A stretch of 64,000 nt of DNA from Methylocystis sp. ATCC 49242 (GCF_000188155.2 NZ_KE124774.1:37501-101500), one strand, 5' to 3'; positions 46,671 to 55,931 are shown, numbered from the stretch's first letter. Made by a program: numbers and translations. The notes: a model not told the origin generated them from the sequence alone.

Positions 46671-47063
46671 ATGACGCCGCTGACGCTCTATCTCGCCAAA
46701 CTCATCGGCGCGACCATGCTGGCCGTCTCGCTCTGGATGGCCGCGAAGAAGCCGCTCGTGCTCGCGCTGGCGAAGCGCGTCATCGGCGATGAAGTCTTCA
46801 CCGCCTACATAGGCGTTCTGCGGACCTGCCTGGGTCTGGCGATGGTGCTGGGCCACGACGTATGGAGCGGCGGCGCGCTGCCGGTGATCATCACGCTCAT
46901 CGGCTGGCTAGAACTGCTGCGCGGCCTTCTCATCCTTTTCCTTCCGCACGACAGGCTGGTCGCGATTTTCGAGTCGATGCGGCTCGAAAAACACTACGCC
47001 GCCTATGCCGGCGGCGTGTGCCTCGTCGGCGTCTATCTCCTGATCGCCGGCTTTATCGGCTGA
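46671..47063 (+). CDS. Small integral membrane protein, uncharacterised
   Basis: 130 residues with about four hydrophobic segments (LIGATMLAVSLWMAA; LRTCLGLAMVLGHDVW; LPVIITLIGWLELLRGLLILF; GGVCLVGVYLLIAGFIG). The ATG at 46671 follows GGAGG. Downstream of hemN by 27 bases. It overlaps the end of the convergent desaturase gene by 11 bases. No function can be assigned. Confidence 0.75.
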   Translation: MTPLTLYLAKLIGATMLAVSLWMAAKKPLVLALAKRVIGDEVFTAYIGVLRTCLGLAMVLGHDVWSGGALPVIITLIGWLELLRGLLILFLPHDRLVAIFESMRLEKHYAAYAGGVCLVGVYLLIAGFIG

Positions 47064-48057
47064 GTTCCGCCCGCTTTTCCAGCGCCTCCTGCGCCGGCGC
47101 CTGCGGCAGCAGCGCCACGGTGACGTCGCGGAACGGCGTGAGCAGCAGTTCCGTGACGCTGTGGGGGTCGACGCCCGGCTCCTCGACGCCGAAGGCGAGG
47201 CGGGGACTCTCCTTTTGCGGAACGACCAGCGTGCCGAACATCCAGTCCCAGATCGCGAGCGCATTGCCCATGTTGCTGTTGTAATGCGCCGGATCGATCG
47301 AATGATGGATCTGGTGATGTGCGGGGCTCATCAGCAGACGGCCGAGCGCGCCGGTGAAAGGAATCCAGATTTGCGAATGCTGGAGATGCACATAGGCGAA
47401 GAAGAACAGCACAAGAAAGGCGTTGGTGCCATCGACCGCGTAGGCCGCAAAGCGCACGCCGAAGGCGAAGGCCGTCACGCCGATCGCAAGGCCGACACAG
47501 AGCGCCACGACATTGGTGAAGACGAGCGAATCCAGCGGATGCACGCGCCACACTGTCCATGGCGTGAGACGCTCGGCGGTGTGATGGGTCTTGTGCGTCT
47601 CCCACAGGAAAGGGATGCGGTGCTTGAGATAATGGTCGAGCCAGTAGCCGAATTCGTAAGCCAGGAACGCGACGACGGTCACGACTGTACGGGAGACGAG
47701 TTCCGGCGCTTGGGATGGCGCGCGGGCGCCGAAGCGATCCGTCAGCAGCGCCTGCACGAATTCCGAAACTTCCTTCACGCCGAGGCAGAACCAGCCGATG
47801 AAGAGACCGGTAACGAATATATTTACGAAGAAATAAAAGAGGTCGGCGCGCGTCGAGCGATGGAACATCAGCTCTCGCGAAAAGAAGGCCCGCGAGAGCG
47901 CCGCGAGCCGCACATGGCCGCGCCGGCGCCATTGACGAAAGGCGAGATAGCCGAAACCGACACAAAAGGCGCCCGCGAGGGAGAAGAGCGAGAAATGCGA
48001 TCCCGGCGACATGAGGACGGGGTGAAGCCTTTCGGTCAGGTTCGCCAGAATGCTCAT
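47053..48057 (-). CDS. Sterol desaturase / fatty acid hydroxylase superfamily membrane protein (copy 2)
   Basis: 334 residues, paralogue of the gene at 13317-14354. His motifs DHYLKH, HKTHH, HLQHSQIW, HHQIHH with HYNSN are the same set; aligned segments such as FLAYEFGYWLDHYLKHR and AIWDWMFGTL are nearly shared by both copies. Multiple membrane segments. Substrate unknown (sterol, hopanoid, carotenoid or fatty-acyl are possibilities). Its codon use looks like the surrounding genome, unlike copy 1. Confidence 0.85.
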   Translation of the reverse strand: MSILANLTERLHPVLMSPGSHFSLFSLAGAFCVGFGYLAFRQWRRRGHVRLAALSRAFFSRELMFHRSTRADLFYFFVNIFVTGLFIGWFCLGVKEVSEFVQALLTDRFGARAPSQAPELVSRTVVTVVAFLAYEFGYWLDHYLKHRIPFLWETHKTHHTAERLTPWTVWRVHPLDSLVFTNVVALCVGLAIGVTAFAFGVRFAAYAVDGTNAFLVLFFFAYVHLQHSQIWIPFTGALGRLLMSPAHHQIHHSIDPAHYNSNMGNALAIWDWMFGTLVVPQKESPRLAFGVEEPGVDPHSVTELLLTPFRDVTVALLPQAPAQEALEKRAELSR

Positions 48058-48189
48058 TTTGCCCGCTCTTCGTCGGATTTTCGTCTGTCCGAACGCTAGA
48101 GCGCGGCGGTAAAGGACTTCTCAATGGGCGGCTTTGCGCCATATGCGCCATGGGCGTCAAAAGGACGCAGCGCGGCCGGGGAGGGAGAG

Positions 48190-48318
48190 ATGTCCGATCA
48201 AGAACTGATCAAGAATCCGAAATTCTGGGCCGTGTGGGTCGCAATCTGGCTCGGGCTGCTGCTCGCAATCGAGAACATCATCACGAAGATCAATCTGTTG
48301 ATGCAACTCGGCGAATAA
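48190..48318 (+). CDS. Small 42-residue single-pass membrane protein
   Basis: MSDQELIKNPKFWAVW... with one hydrophobic helix (about residues 12-31) and a short LLMQLGE tail. The ATG at 48190 follows GGGAGGGAGAG, an excellent ribosome-binding site. Not recognised. It lies 74 bases before the RecD-like helicase. Confidence 0.6.
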   Translation: MSDQELIKNPKFWAVWVAIWLGLLLAIENIITKINLLMQLGE

Positions 48319-48391
48319 ATCTCCGCGGCTTGTCCCGCGCGGCGGGCTCCGGCATCGTGACTGTTCCCGATTCGATCTTGCCTGCGGAAAC

Positions 48392-49489
48392 ATGCCGGTC
48401 TGGACGCCTGAACAGGATCAAGCGCTCGGCGCTGTCGCCCGCTGGCTGGAAACGCCGCGCGGGCCCCAGGTTTTTCGTCTCTTCGGCTACGCCGGAACGG
48501 GCAAGTCGACGCTTGCCCGCCATCTTGCCGAACATGTCGACGGCGACGTCGCCTTCGCGGCCTTTACCGGCAAGGCGGCGCTGGTCATGCGCTCCAAGGG
48601 CTGCAAGGACGCGCGCACTATCCATAGCCTGATCTATCGCGCCACCGACACGGAGACGGAGGAGCCCTCCTTCGTGCTCAATGACGAAAGCGACGCGGCT
48701 CACGCAAAGCTGATCGTCATCGACGAATGTTCGATGGTCGATGAAGAGTTGGGGCGGGATCTTCTCTCCTTCGGCAAGAAAGTGCTCGTGCTGGGCGATC
48801 CGGCCCAATTGCCGCCGGTGAAGGGCGGCGGCTTTTTTACAGAGGCGGAGCCCGACGTGATGCTGACCGAAGTGCATCGTCAGGCGGCGGACAATCCGAT
48901 CATTCGCCTGTCGATGACCATTCGCGAGGGCGGAACGCTTACGCGCGGCGAATTCGGCGACACGCGCATCGTCTCGCGCGACCAACTCGATCCCGCCCTC
49001 GTCACTGGCGCGGATCAGGTGCTCGTCGGCATGAACAAGACGCGCCGGGCCTATAATGGCCGGCTGCGCCAGCTTCGCGGCTTCACGGGCGAATTGCCGC
49101 AATCGGGCGAGAAGCTCGTCTGCCTGCGCAACAATCGCAAGAAGGGGCTGCTCAACGGCGCGCTGTTCACCGTGAAAAGCGCCGGCGCGCTGCGGCGGGG
49201 CAAGGTGCGGATGCTCGTCATTCCCGAAGATGGGGAGGCCGGAAAGTTCCAGCGCGTCGCGGTCATTCCGCAATTCTTCGAGGGCGGGGAGGGTGAAATC
49301 CCGTTCGCGCTGCGGAAGGATTCCGACGAATTCGATTTCGGCTATGCGCTCACCGTGCACAAGGCGCAGGGCTCGCAATGGGACGACGTGACCCTCTTCG
49401 ACGAGTCATACGCCTTCCGCGAACATCGCGCGCGCTGGCTCTATACCGGCGTCACGCGCGCGGCGAAGAAGCTGACGCTGGTGATGTGA
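48392..49489 (+). CDS. RecD/Dda-like superfamily 1 DNA helicase
   Basis: 365 residues, a compact SF1B-type helicase. Walker A GYAGTGKST (about residues 31-39), motif II VIDECSMVDEE, motif III LGDPAQLPPV, and C-terminal UvrD-like motif ALTVHKAQGSQWDDV with the final YTGVTRAAKK. No RecB/RecC partners, so it acts alone like phage Dda or bacterial RecD2-like enzymes. Ten bases precede the next gene, so they may be an operon. Confidence 0.88.
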   Translation: MPVWTPEQDQALGAVARWLETPRGPQVFRLFGYAGTGKSTLARHLAEHVDGDVAFAAFTGKAALVMRSKGCKDARTIHSLIYRATDTETEEPSFVLNDESDAAHAKLIVIDECSMVDEELGRDLLSFGKKVLVLGDPAQLPPVKGGGFFTEAEPDVMLTEVHRQAADNPIIRLSMTIREGGTLTRGEFGDTRIVSRDQLDPALVTGADQVLVGMNKTRRAYNGRLRQLRGFTGELPQSGEKLVCLRNNRKKGLLNGALFTVKSAGALRRGKVRMLVIPEDGEAGKFQRVAVIPQFFEGGEGEIPFALRKDSDEFDFGYALTVHKAQGSQWDDVTLFDESYAFREHRARWLYTGVTRAAKKLTLVM

Positions 49490-49499
49490 GGGAGTCGCG

Positions 49500-49790
49500 A
49501 TGGGCAAGGAAAGCGCGATCGAGATGCGCCGCATGAAAGACGGGGCGGTCTATCGTTTCGTCGCGGCGCCGACCACGGAGGGCGCGCCGCGTTATCGTCG
49601 GGAAGACAAGGACGTCTGGATCATGCGCGACCCGGCCTTCGGCTGGATCGTCTGGGACAGGGAGAACAAGGCGCTCATGGGCCGGCCATGGGACGTCGCG
49701 CCCTCGGAACAGGGCGATCTTCCGCCCGCCTGCGAATGGGTCAGCAAGCGCGGCGGAGACTCATTCGTCTACCAGCTGGTCTTCGTCTGA
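49500..49790 (+). CDS. Uncharacterised 96-residue protein
   Basis: Soluble, Trp-rich (WIMRDPAFGWIVWDREN). Not recognised. Probably co-transcribed with the helicase gene; GAGGG lies a few bases before the ATG. It converges on the next gene with 6 bases between stops. Confidence 0.7.
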   Translation: MGKESAIEMRRMKDGAVYRFVAAPTTEGAPRYRREDKDVWIMRDPAFGWIVWDRENKALMGRPWDVAPSEQGDLPPACEWVSKRGGDSFVYQLVFV

Positions 49791-49796
49791 GGACTA

Positions 49797-51038
49797 CTAC
49801 CGGCCCCAGGCGTCGATCGCGTCGGCGAAGACGCGCTCGCCTGTTGCGCCTTTTTCCATGTTGATCGTCGCGGCGCGACCGTCGTTGAATTGCATCGGCA
49901 GGTCGAGCAGTGGCAGCGAGCGCAGAAGGGTGACGTTTCGCTGCTCGCGATCGCCGCGCATCAGGCCGATGAGGAAATTATTTTCCGTGATCGGCACGGG
50001 AATGCCCGCGACCTTCTCGCCCGACTGCGCGTCCACACGCCGCATTTGGATGGGGCCGATGGCCTTCACACCGCCCACAGGGCTGCCGGGCGCGGGCGTG
50101 AAGGTGACGTTGATCGTGTGAGAAGCCGAAAGCGCTGTGTCGGTGTTCTTGCGGAACAGCAGCGTCAGTTTCAGCTTGGCGTCGGGTATGTCGACGTCGC
50201 CGCGAATGGCCGAACCCACGGGCTCCCCCGGCCCGCCGCCGACATTCTCGAGGCGCCAGACGACATTGGCGTTATAGATCTTGTCGACCTTGGCGGGCTC
50301 CTGAAGCGAGGCCACCCACATTTCGGCTCTCTGCGCGACCGGAAGGTTCGATGCGCGCTTGCCCGAAGCGGCGGGAGCCGCCGATTTCGCGCCGCCGTCG
50401 ACGCGATCGTCGAACTTGCCGGCCTCCGCGTTTTCGGCGGTCTTGGTTTCTTCGGGCTTGAGTTTCGCGAGATCCTCGGGCCGCTCGCGCAGCTGCCAGG
50501 CGAGCACGCCGACGACGCCGATCAGCGCGACGAGCACCGCCGAAACGGCGATGATGCGGCGAGAGGCCAGCTGCGGGGCGGGTGGCAGGGGCAGGGGCGC
50601 CGCAGGGCGCTGCGGCTCGCGCGGATGCGAATCGTTTTCGATGGGCGCTTTTTCGGCAGCCGCGAGCGTCTCGCGCCAGGCGGCGTTTTCGTCGCGCGGG
50701 GGCGCGGGCGCCTTGGGCGGCTCCGGGGGGCGGGCCGGAGCGGCGGGCGGAGGCGTGGCTTCCCGCTTCATCGACGGGGCGGGCTGCGGGCTTGGCTGGG
50801 CGCCGGGCGACAGCGCTTGCGCTCCCTTGGCCGCAGTCTCGATCTCCAGCCTCGTGATCGCTTCTTCCAGCGCGCGGCCTTCTGCGGCGATGTCGGCTTC
50901 CGCCACAGGCGGCTGGATGTTGCGCAGCTGGTTGACCAGCGCCTTCCGCGCACGCTCGTAGACGGCTTGTCTCGCCTCGGTCGTCGGCTGGGGGAGCGCG
51001 GAGATCGCTCTGGAGATCAAGGAATAATAATCAGCCAT
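49797..51038 (-). CDS. Uncharacterised bitopic membrane protein with Pro-rich linker
   Basis: 413 residues. An N-terminal helical segment (MADYYSLISRAISALPQPTTEARQAVYERARKAL, about 1-70) typical of a family seen in Rhizobiales, a long Pro/Ala-rich linker (about 75-155), one membrane helix near 160-182 (ISRRIIAVSAVLVALIGV-like) and a periplasmic C-terminal domain with VWRLENVGGGPGEP and beta-rich sequence. The cytoplasmic N-terminus is inferred from the basic residues before the helix. Function unknown. Confidence 0.78.
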   Translation of the reverse strand: MADYYSLISRAISALPQPTTEARQAVYERARKALVNQLRNIQPPVAEADIAAEGRALEEAITRLEIETAAKGAQALSPGAQPSPQPAPSMKREATPPPAAPARPPEPPKAPAPPRDENAAWRETLAAAEKAPIENDSHPREPQRPAAPLPLPPAPQLASRRIIAVSAVLVALIGVVGVLAWQLRERPEDLAKLKPEETKTAENAEAGKFDDRVDGGAKSAAPAASGKRASNLPVAQRAEMWVASLQEPAKVDKIYNANVVWRLENVGGGPGEPVGSAIRGDVDIPDAKLKLTLLFRKNTDTALSASHTINVTFTPAPGSPVGGVKAIGPIQMRRVDAQSGEKVAGIPVPITENNFLIGLMRGDREQRNVTLLRSLPLLDLPMQFNDGRAATINMEKGATGERVFADAIDAWGR

Positions 51039-51170
51039 GTTTGGTTAAGAGCACTTCCCGCCGGAGGCGTCAATCCTGACCCCCTTGCCAATGCGAGAAA
51101 AACCGGGGATTTCCATGCATCGAGAGGCGCCGGCGAAAAATCGCGCGGCGCTCGCGTCTGGAGATTGTGC

Positions 51171-51824
51171 ATGTCCCTGTCCGGCCAATTGCTGCGCGCA
51201 ATATGTCCCGCGCTGCTCGTCCTGTTCCTCGCCTGTCCGCGCGCGGAGGCGATCAGCATGGACAAGAGCTCAACCATCAGGGACCAGTGCGAGTTTTCGG
51301 TCGGCCCCGACCTCGTCGAGGTCGTCGCCTATATGCCGGATCGTTCACGCGACCGGTTTTGTGCGGACTTTCCCGCGACCGGACGCATCATCATGACGAT
51401 CGACCTCATCGCAGCTCGGCTGCGTGATCTTCCGATCGAGGTGCGCGTGGTGAAAGAGCCCGCCGGCCCACTGACCGAGGAAGACGATCTCGCGCCGCTG
51501 ACCGTGGCCTTCATGGAGCCGCGCGTCTATCCCGGCGGGGCGGTGGTCGTCGATCACACTTTTGCGGAAAGCGGCAATTACGCGGCCTTCATCACCGTGA
51601 TCGAGTCCTCCGGCGCGCGCCGCACGACGCGATTCGGCTTCACGGTCGGCGGATCGCTTCTGTTCTACGCGCCGGCGATCCTCGGCGGCGTGTTCCTGAC
51701 GGGGCTCCTTCTCGCTTACTGGAGCTACGGAGCCCAGCGCGGCGAGCGGACCGGCAAGAACCGCAAGCGCCTATCCTTAGAGCATTTCCCTGTATTTCTG
51801 AATCGGGAGGGATTCCTGTTTTAG
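51171..51824 (+). CDS. Uncharacterised exported protein with C-terminal TM; 3' end altered by IS
   Basis: 217 residues from the ATG at 51171. Signal peptide (MSLSGQLLRAICPALLVLFL...AEA), periplasmic domain with two Cys (DQCEFSV; RFCADFP) and beta-sandwich-like sequence, and a C-terminal membrane helix (LLFYAPAILGGVFLTGLLLAYW) with a basic tail. The last 14 residues (EHFPVFLNREGFLF) are read from the IS630 left end; without the IS the frame would end RLSLGG-stop. I do not recognise the family. Confidence 0.75.
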   Translation: MSLSGQLLRAICPALLVLFLACPRAEAISMDKSSTIRDQCEFSVGPDLVEVVAYMPDRSRDRFCADFPATGRIIMTIDLIAARLRDLPIEVRVVKEPAGPLTEEDDLAPLTVAFMEPRVYPGGAVVVDHTFAESGNYAAFITVIESSGARRTTRFGFTVGGSLLFYAPAILGGVFLTGLLLAYWSYGAQRGERTGKNRKRLSLEHFPVFLNREGFLF

Positions 51825-52825
51825 CAGGAGTGTGATTCAAGATGCTGGCTGGGCGGAGGCCAGCATCCAATGGTTCGACCTCTCTCCAATGATCTTCGAG
51901 AGCGTGTGGTTGCGTCGGTTTTGGCTGGCGAGAGTTGCCGCGCCGTGGCTTTGCGCTTTGGCGTGGCCGTGTCATCGGTCGTGAAGTGGTCGCAGCGCCA
52001 GCGCGAGACGGGCTCGGTCGCGCCGGCGAAAATGGGCGGCTATCGCAAGCGCGTGCTGGAGCCGCATCGCGCTTTCATTGTCGAGCGTCTGGCGCAGACG
52101 CCGCATTTGACGTTGCATGGCCTCAAGGACGAGCTGCTGGCGCGCGGGGTCAAGGTTTCGCACAACGCCATTTGGATGTTCCTGCGCCGCGAGGGGCTGC
52201 GGTTCAAAAAAAACGCTGCTGGCGCTCGAACAAGGCCGCGCTGACATTGCGCGACGGCGCAAGCGCTGGCAATCGCTGCAAGCGCGCCTCGATCCCAGGC
52301 GGCTGGTCTTCATCGACGAGACCTGGATCAAGACGAACATGACGCCGCTGCGCGGCTGGGGCCCCAAGGGCAAGCGCTTGCGCGGCCTCGCGCCGCACGG
52401 CCATTGGCGCACGTTGACCTTTCTCGGCGCGCTGCGCTGCGATCGTCTCGACGCGCCCTGCGTCTTCGACGGGCCAATCAACGGCGCGTGTTTCCGCGCC
52501 TATGTCGAACAACAACTCGTCCCCGCGCTTAAGCAGGGCGATATTGTCATTATGGACAATCTCGGCAGTCACAAGGGCGAGGCGGTGCGACGCGCGATCC
52601 GCTCCGCCGGAGCCAGACTGTGGTTTCTGCCACCCTATTCGCCCGACCTCAATCCAATCGAACAGACCTTTTCCAAGCTCAAACACTGGATGCGACAGGC
52701 GCAGCAGCGAACCATCGATGAAACCTGGCGACAGATCGGACGCCTCGCAAAAGACATCCAACCACAAGAATGCAGCAACTACTTCACAAACGCAGGATAC
52801 GCTTCCGTCAAAATATGAAACGCTC
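51780..52825 (+). mobile_element. IS630-family insertion sequence, copy 2
   Basis: 1046 bp, same length and orientation as the copy at 14519-15564, flanked by TA at 51778-51779 and 52826-52827. Terminal GAGCATTTCC and reversed GAGCGTTTCA as in copy 1. The insertion point is within the final codons of the 51171 gene. Confidence 0.92.
51870..52818 (+). CDS. IS630-family transposase (frameshifted, copy 2)
   Basis: As copy 1: the helix-turn-helix part in 51870-52244 and the DDE part in the other frame, joined at the eight-A run at 52206-52213. A few residue changes (for example RGLAPHG for RGFAPHG, and ALKQGD for ALRQGD) leave the catalytic motifs [16 protein letters not shown] and NPIEQTF intact, so both copies may be active. 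Confidence 0.88.
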
Positions 52826-52980
52826 TAGGGGGCTGACAGAGCGCGGGAACGAGGATCAGTTTCGCGACGCGCCGGGAGTTCGTTTCCGTTATCGAGCGCC
52901 TCCCTGCCGAGAGTGGACGCCGTGGGCGGCCCGTGTCCGCGGCTTCGTCGCGGGCGTCGCCCGCCTATTTCGAAGGCCGG

Positions 52981-53490
52981 TCAAACCGGTCCTTGCGGGC
53001 GCGGAGCGATCGCCGTATCTCGCTGGCGCGGGCCGGCGATCAGCCAGTAGATCGCGCCTGTCACCGCGCCGGTCAGGAAAAACAGCAGCGCGATTCGGCC
53101 CTCCAGAGCGCTGACGCTCTGTGCGCGCTCCAGCCCCTTGGCCGCGCGGGCGATCCAGGGCGACGCGCCGGCGAGGACGCCGCTCACTCCCGAATACCAG
53201 ACAATCGAGCGCACGCCGGCCGCCTCGCCGACGAGCGCCGCAATCGCGAGCGGGGCGACGCAGGTGGCGACGACCACGGCCCAGATCACGAAACCGAAAG
53301 CGGCGAGCGCGTCCTCCGGCGCGCCGGTGCGCAATGTCTCATCGATGATCGCGAATATCCCCGCCATGGTCACCGAGAGGCCGGCCTCCATGGTCGCGGG
53401 ATCGAAAAGCGCGGAGACGACGAGGAAAATCGCGCCAACGCCGGAGGCGATGGCGAATCCGAAAATCATGACGATGAGCCGACGAAGCAT
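52981..53490 (-). CDS. Uncharacterised polytopic membrane protein
   Basis: 169 residues with about four hydrophobic segments (LIVMIFGFAIASGVGAIFLV; FGFVIWAVVVATCVAPLAIAALV; SIVWYSGVSGVLAG; IALLFFLTGAVTGAIYWLIAG). No known domain recognised. It starts 24 bases after the HNH endonuclease stop and is probably in its operon. Confidence 0.75.
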   Translation of the reverse strand: MLRRLIVMIFGFAIASGVGAIFLVVSALFDPATMEAGLSVTMAGIFAIIDETLRTGAPEDALAAFGFVIWAVVVATCVAPLAIAALVGEAAGVRSIVWYSGVSGVLAGASPWIARAAKGLERAQSVSALEGRIALLFFLTGAVTGAIYWLIAGPRQRDTAIAPRPQGPV

Positions 53491-53514
53491 CGGGAATCCC
53501 GTGGGGGCGGCGCG

Positions 53515-54087
53515 TCAGGGTTCGAGCACCGAATCCCAATAGAGATAATCCATCCAGCTTTCGTGCAGGTAATTGGGCGGGAACAGGCGGCCGTTGCGAT
53601 GCAGATCGGAAACGCTCGGCTGAAAGGGCGCCTGCGCGGGCGACATGTGGACCTCGTGCGGCAGCCGGTCGCCCTTGCGCAGGTTGCAGGGCGAGCACGC
53701 CGCCACGACATTTTCCCATGTCGTCGCTCCGCCCTTGGAGCGGGGGATGACATGATCGAAGGTCAATTCGTCATGCGCGCCGCAATATTGGCAGGTGAAG
53801 CGGTCCCGCAGAAACACGTTGAATCGCGTGAATGCCGGCTGGCGCGTCGGCCGCACATATTCCTTCAGCGAGACGACGGATGGCAGCCTGATCTCGAAGC
53901 TCGGGCTTTTGACTGTCTTGTCATATTCGGAGACGATGTTCACGCGGTCCAGAAACACCGCCTTTATCGCGTCCTGCCAGCCCCATAGTGAAAGCGGATA
54001 ATAGCTCAGCGGCCGGTAGTCTGCGTTGAGCACGAGGGCGGGACAGGCCTGCGGCGAGACGGTCTGCTGACGGAAGTAAACGGTCAC
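53515..54087 (-). CDS. HNH endonuclease
   Basis: 190 residues. HNH core: FTCQYCGAHDELTFDHVIPRSKGGATTWENVVAACSPCN, with the two CxxC zinc pairs and the DH...N catalytic set (about residues 97-135). N-terminal extension ALVLNADYRPLSYYPLSLW is typical of the widespread chromosomal HNH family found in alphaproteobacteria. The start is a GTG at 54087. Function in the cell is not established for this family. Confidence 0.88.
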   Translation of the reverse strand: MTVYFRQQTVSPQACPALVLNADYRPLSYYPLSLWGWQDAIKAVFLDRVNIVSEYDKTVKSPSFEIRLPSVVSLKEYVRPTRQPAFTRFNVFLRDRFTCQYCGAHDELTFDHVIPRSKGGATTWENVVAACSPCNLRKGDRLPHEVHMSPAQAPFQPSVSDLHRNGRLFPPNYLHESWMDYLYWDSVLEP

Positions 54088-54431
54088 GCTGCCTGCCTCT
54101 CTTTTTTGAGAAGGGCCTTCCGGACCGCGCCAAGGTCCCTATGGCCTTTTGCGACTATGGACAGTCTACAGGGAGGATGACGCGATTGTGAAGGCGCCTC
54201 TCTAAAGGCGCGCGCCAGCGTCTTGCGCGGGCGGAGACGCAAAGTAATAAGCTCATATTTTCTGGCGACTTGCAGTAATGGCGCGGCGATATGCGCCCGG
54301 AGCCGCGCGCGATCCATGATTAACTGAAGGCGTTCAGAGGCTTGAGCCTTGCAGCCGAAAGGCTGCTCGGGTTCCAGCGACCTGAAACTGTGCCGATTCG
54401 GAACACGAGCGTTCAAAATGGAGAACGCGTC
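54088..54431. other. Intergenic region between HNH gene and sugar transferase gene
   Basis: 344 bases, divergent promoters expected. No gene or clear regulatory motif seen; a short GGCGCC...GGCGC repeat occurs near 54190-54212. If the sugar transferase starts at the upstream in-frame TTG (54342), 90 bases of this are coding. Confidence 0.4.
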
Positions 54432-55931
54432 TTGTCCCAGCAGGCCGAGTATCGGCGCTCAAAATCCCGTTTCAACGCGTCGGGCGGCGCATCGGAGCGG
54501 TTTCAGCCGCGGCGAAGCCGAAGCTGGTCCGAGCGGATGCCGCAGCGCAACACCGCGCTGGTGCGAGCGTCCTTTTCGGCCATGGCCGCGTCTTTCGACC
54601 TTCTGACGATCGTTGGCGTCGCGGTCGCCATCGAGACGACCTATTACTCGATTTTCTATGGCTGGAGCGGCCTCAGCGCCACGAACCTGCAAATGTGCCT
54701 GTTCGCGGCGGCGTCCTTCGTGGTCGCCAATGCGATGCGCAACGAATATTCCTTCGCGAATTATTTGCAGTTGCGCGGCCACGGCTGGCGCAGTTTCAGC
54801 CTTTGGAGCCTTGTCTGCCTCTGCGCCATCGCCGTCGGATTCCTCACCAAGGCGACCGAGGAGACGTCGCGCGCGGCCTTCGTGCTTGTCTACGCCGTCG
54901 GATTCTTCGCGATTTACGCGCAGCGCGCGACGCTCGCACATTTCGTGCGCTCCAGCGCGGCGGCGGGCGGCGTCTCGGCGCGGCGCCTGTTTCTCGTCGG
55001 CTTCGAGAAGGATGTCGAAGCCTTTACCTATCGCTACAAGCCCTGGACCTGCGGCATGCATGTCGTCGCCGCGGTGGTGCTGCGAGAGACGGAGAGCACG
55101 CTCGACGATGATCTGGCTCTCGCCGCCGCATCCGCGCGCATGCTGCGCCCCGACGACGTCTTCATCCTCGCGCCCTGGTCGCGCACGGATGTCATCGACG
55201 CCTGCGTGACGGCCTTCCTGCGCGTGCCGGCGCGCATCCATCTGGGGCCGGAGCGCGTGCTCGACCGCTTCGTCGACGCCCATATCGACAAGGTCGGCGC
55301 CATTTCGAGCCTGAGCCTGTCGGGCCATCCGCTCAATCTGATGGAGGTGGCGGGCAAGCGGATCTTCGACGTCGCAGTCTCGTTGCTCGCACTGATCCTT
55401 CTCTCGCCGCTGTTGCTCGTTTGCGCCCTGCTCATCAAGCTGGACTCGCCGGGGCCGGCGCTGTTTCTGCAGCGCCGATACGGCTTCAACCGGGAGACCT
55501 TCCGCATCGTCAAATTTCGCACCATGACGACGATGGACGACGGCAGACACATCAAACAGGCGACGGCGAACGACTCTCGCGTCACTCGCGTCGGCCGCTT
55601 CATGCGCCGCTACAACATCGACGAGCTTCCGCAACTTTTCAACGTTCTGCGCGGCGACATGTCGCTCGTCGGCCCCCGTCCGCACGCGCTGGCGCATGAC
55701 CAGCTCTTCGAGCGGCGCATTGCGCTTTACGCGCGCCGCCACAACGTCAAGCCGGGCATCACAGGCTGGGCGCAAGTCAACGGCCTTCGTGGCGAAATAG
55801 ATTCGCCCGAAAAGATCCGGATGCGTATTGAGCACGACCTTTATTACATAGATAATTGGTCGCTCATCTTCGACGTCTGGATCATTTTTCTTACGATCTT
55901 TTCTCGAAAGGCGTATCGCAACGCGATTTGA
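54432..55931 (+). CDS. Polyprenyl-phosphate sugar-1-phosphate transferase (exopolysaccharide type)
   Basis: Initiating glycosyltransferase that loads a sugar 1-phosphate onto the lipid carrier made via uppS. About 499 residues. Four N-terminal membrane helices (around residues 50-180), a Rossmann-like middle domain, a fifth helix (VAVSLLALILLSPLLLVCALLI) and the catalytic domain: DSPGPALFLQRRYGFN, FRIVKFRTM, DELPQLFNVLRGDMSLVGPRP, KPGITGWAQVNGLRGE. I use a TTG at 54432 because GGAG lies eight bases upstream; ATG 54537 or TTG 54342 are alternatives. Confidence 0.9.
   Translation: MSQQAEYRRSKSRFNASGGASERFQPRRSRSWSERMPQRNTALVRASFSAMAASFDLLTIVGVAVAIETTYYSIFYGWSGLSATNLQMCLFAAASFVVANAMRNEYSFANYLQLRGHGWRSFSLWSLVCLCAIAVGFLTKATEETSRAAFVLVYAVGFFAIYAQRATLAHFVRSSAAAGGVSARRLFLVGFEKDVEAFTYRYKPWTCGMHVVAAVVLRETESTLDDDLALAAASARMLRPDDVFILAPWSRTDVIDACVTAFLRVPARIHLGPERVLDRFVDAHIDKVGAISSLSLSGHPLNLMEVAGKRIFDVAVSLLALILLSPLLLVCALLIKLDSPGPALFLQRRYGFNRETFRIVKFRTMTTMDDGRHIKQATANDSRVTRVGRFMRRYNIDELPQLFNVLRGDMSLVGPRPHALAHDQLFERRIALYARRHNVKPGITGWAQVNGLRGEIDSPEKIRMRIEHDLYYIDNWSLIFDVWIIFLTIFSRKAYRNAI

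Noticed and set aside
51171-51824. TIGR02186-type sulfite-exporter partner
   Set aside because: Signal peptide and C-terminal TM layout are similar, but the sequence lacks that family's motifs as I know them, so I left it uncharacterised.
14519-52825. Composite transposon bounded by the two IS630 copies
   Set aside because: The interval holds core, syntenic housekeeping genes with native-looking composition, and each IS has its own TA duplication. They are independent insertions.
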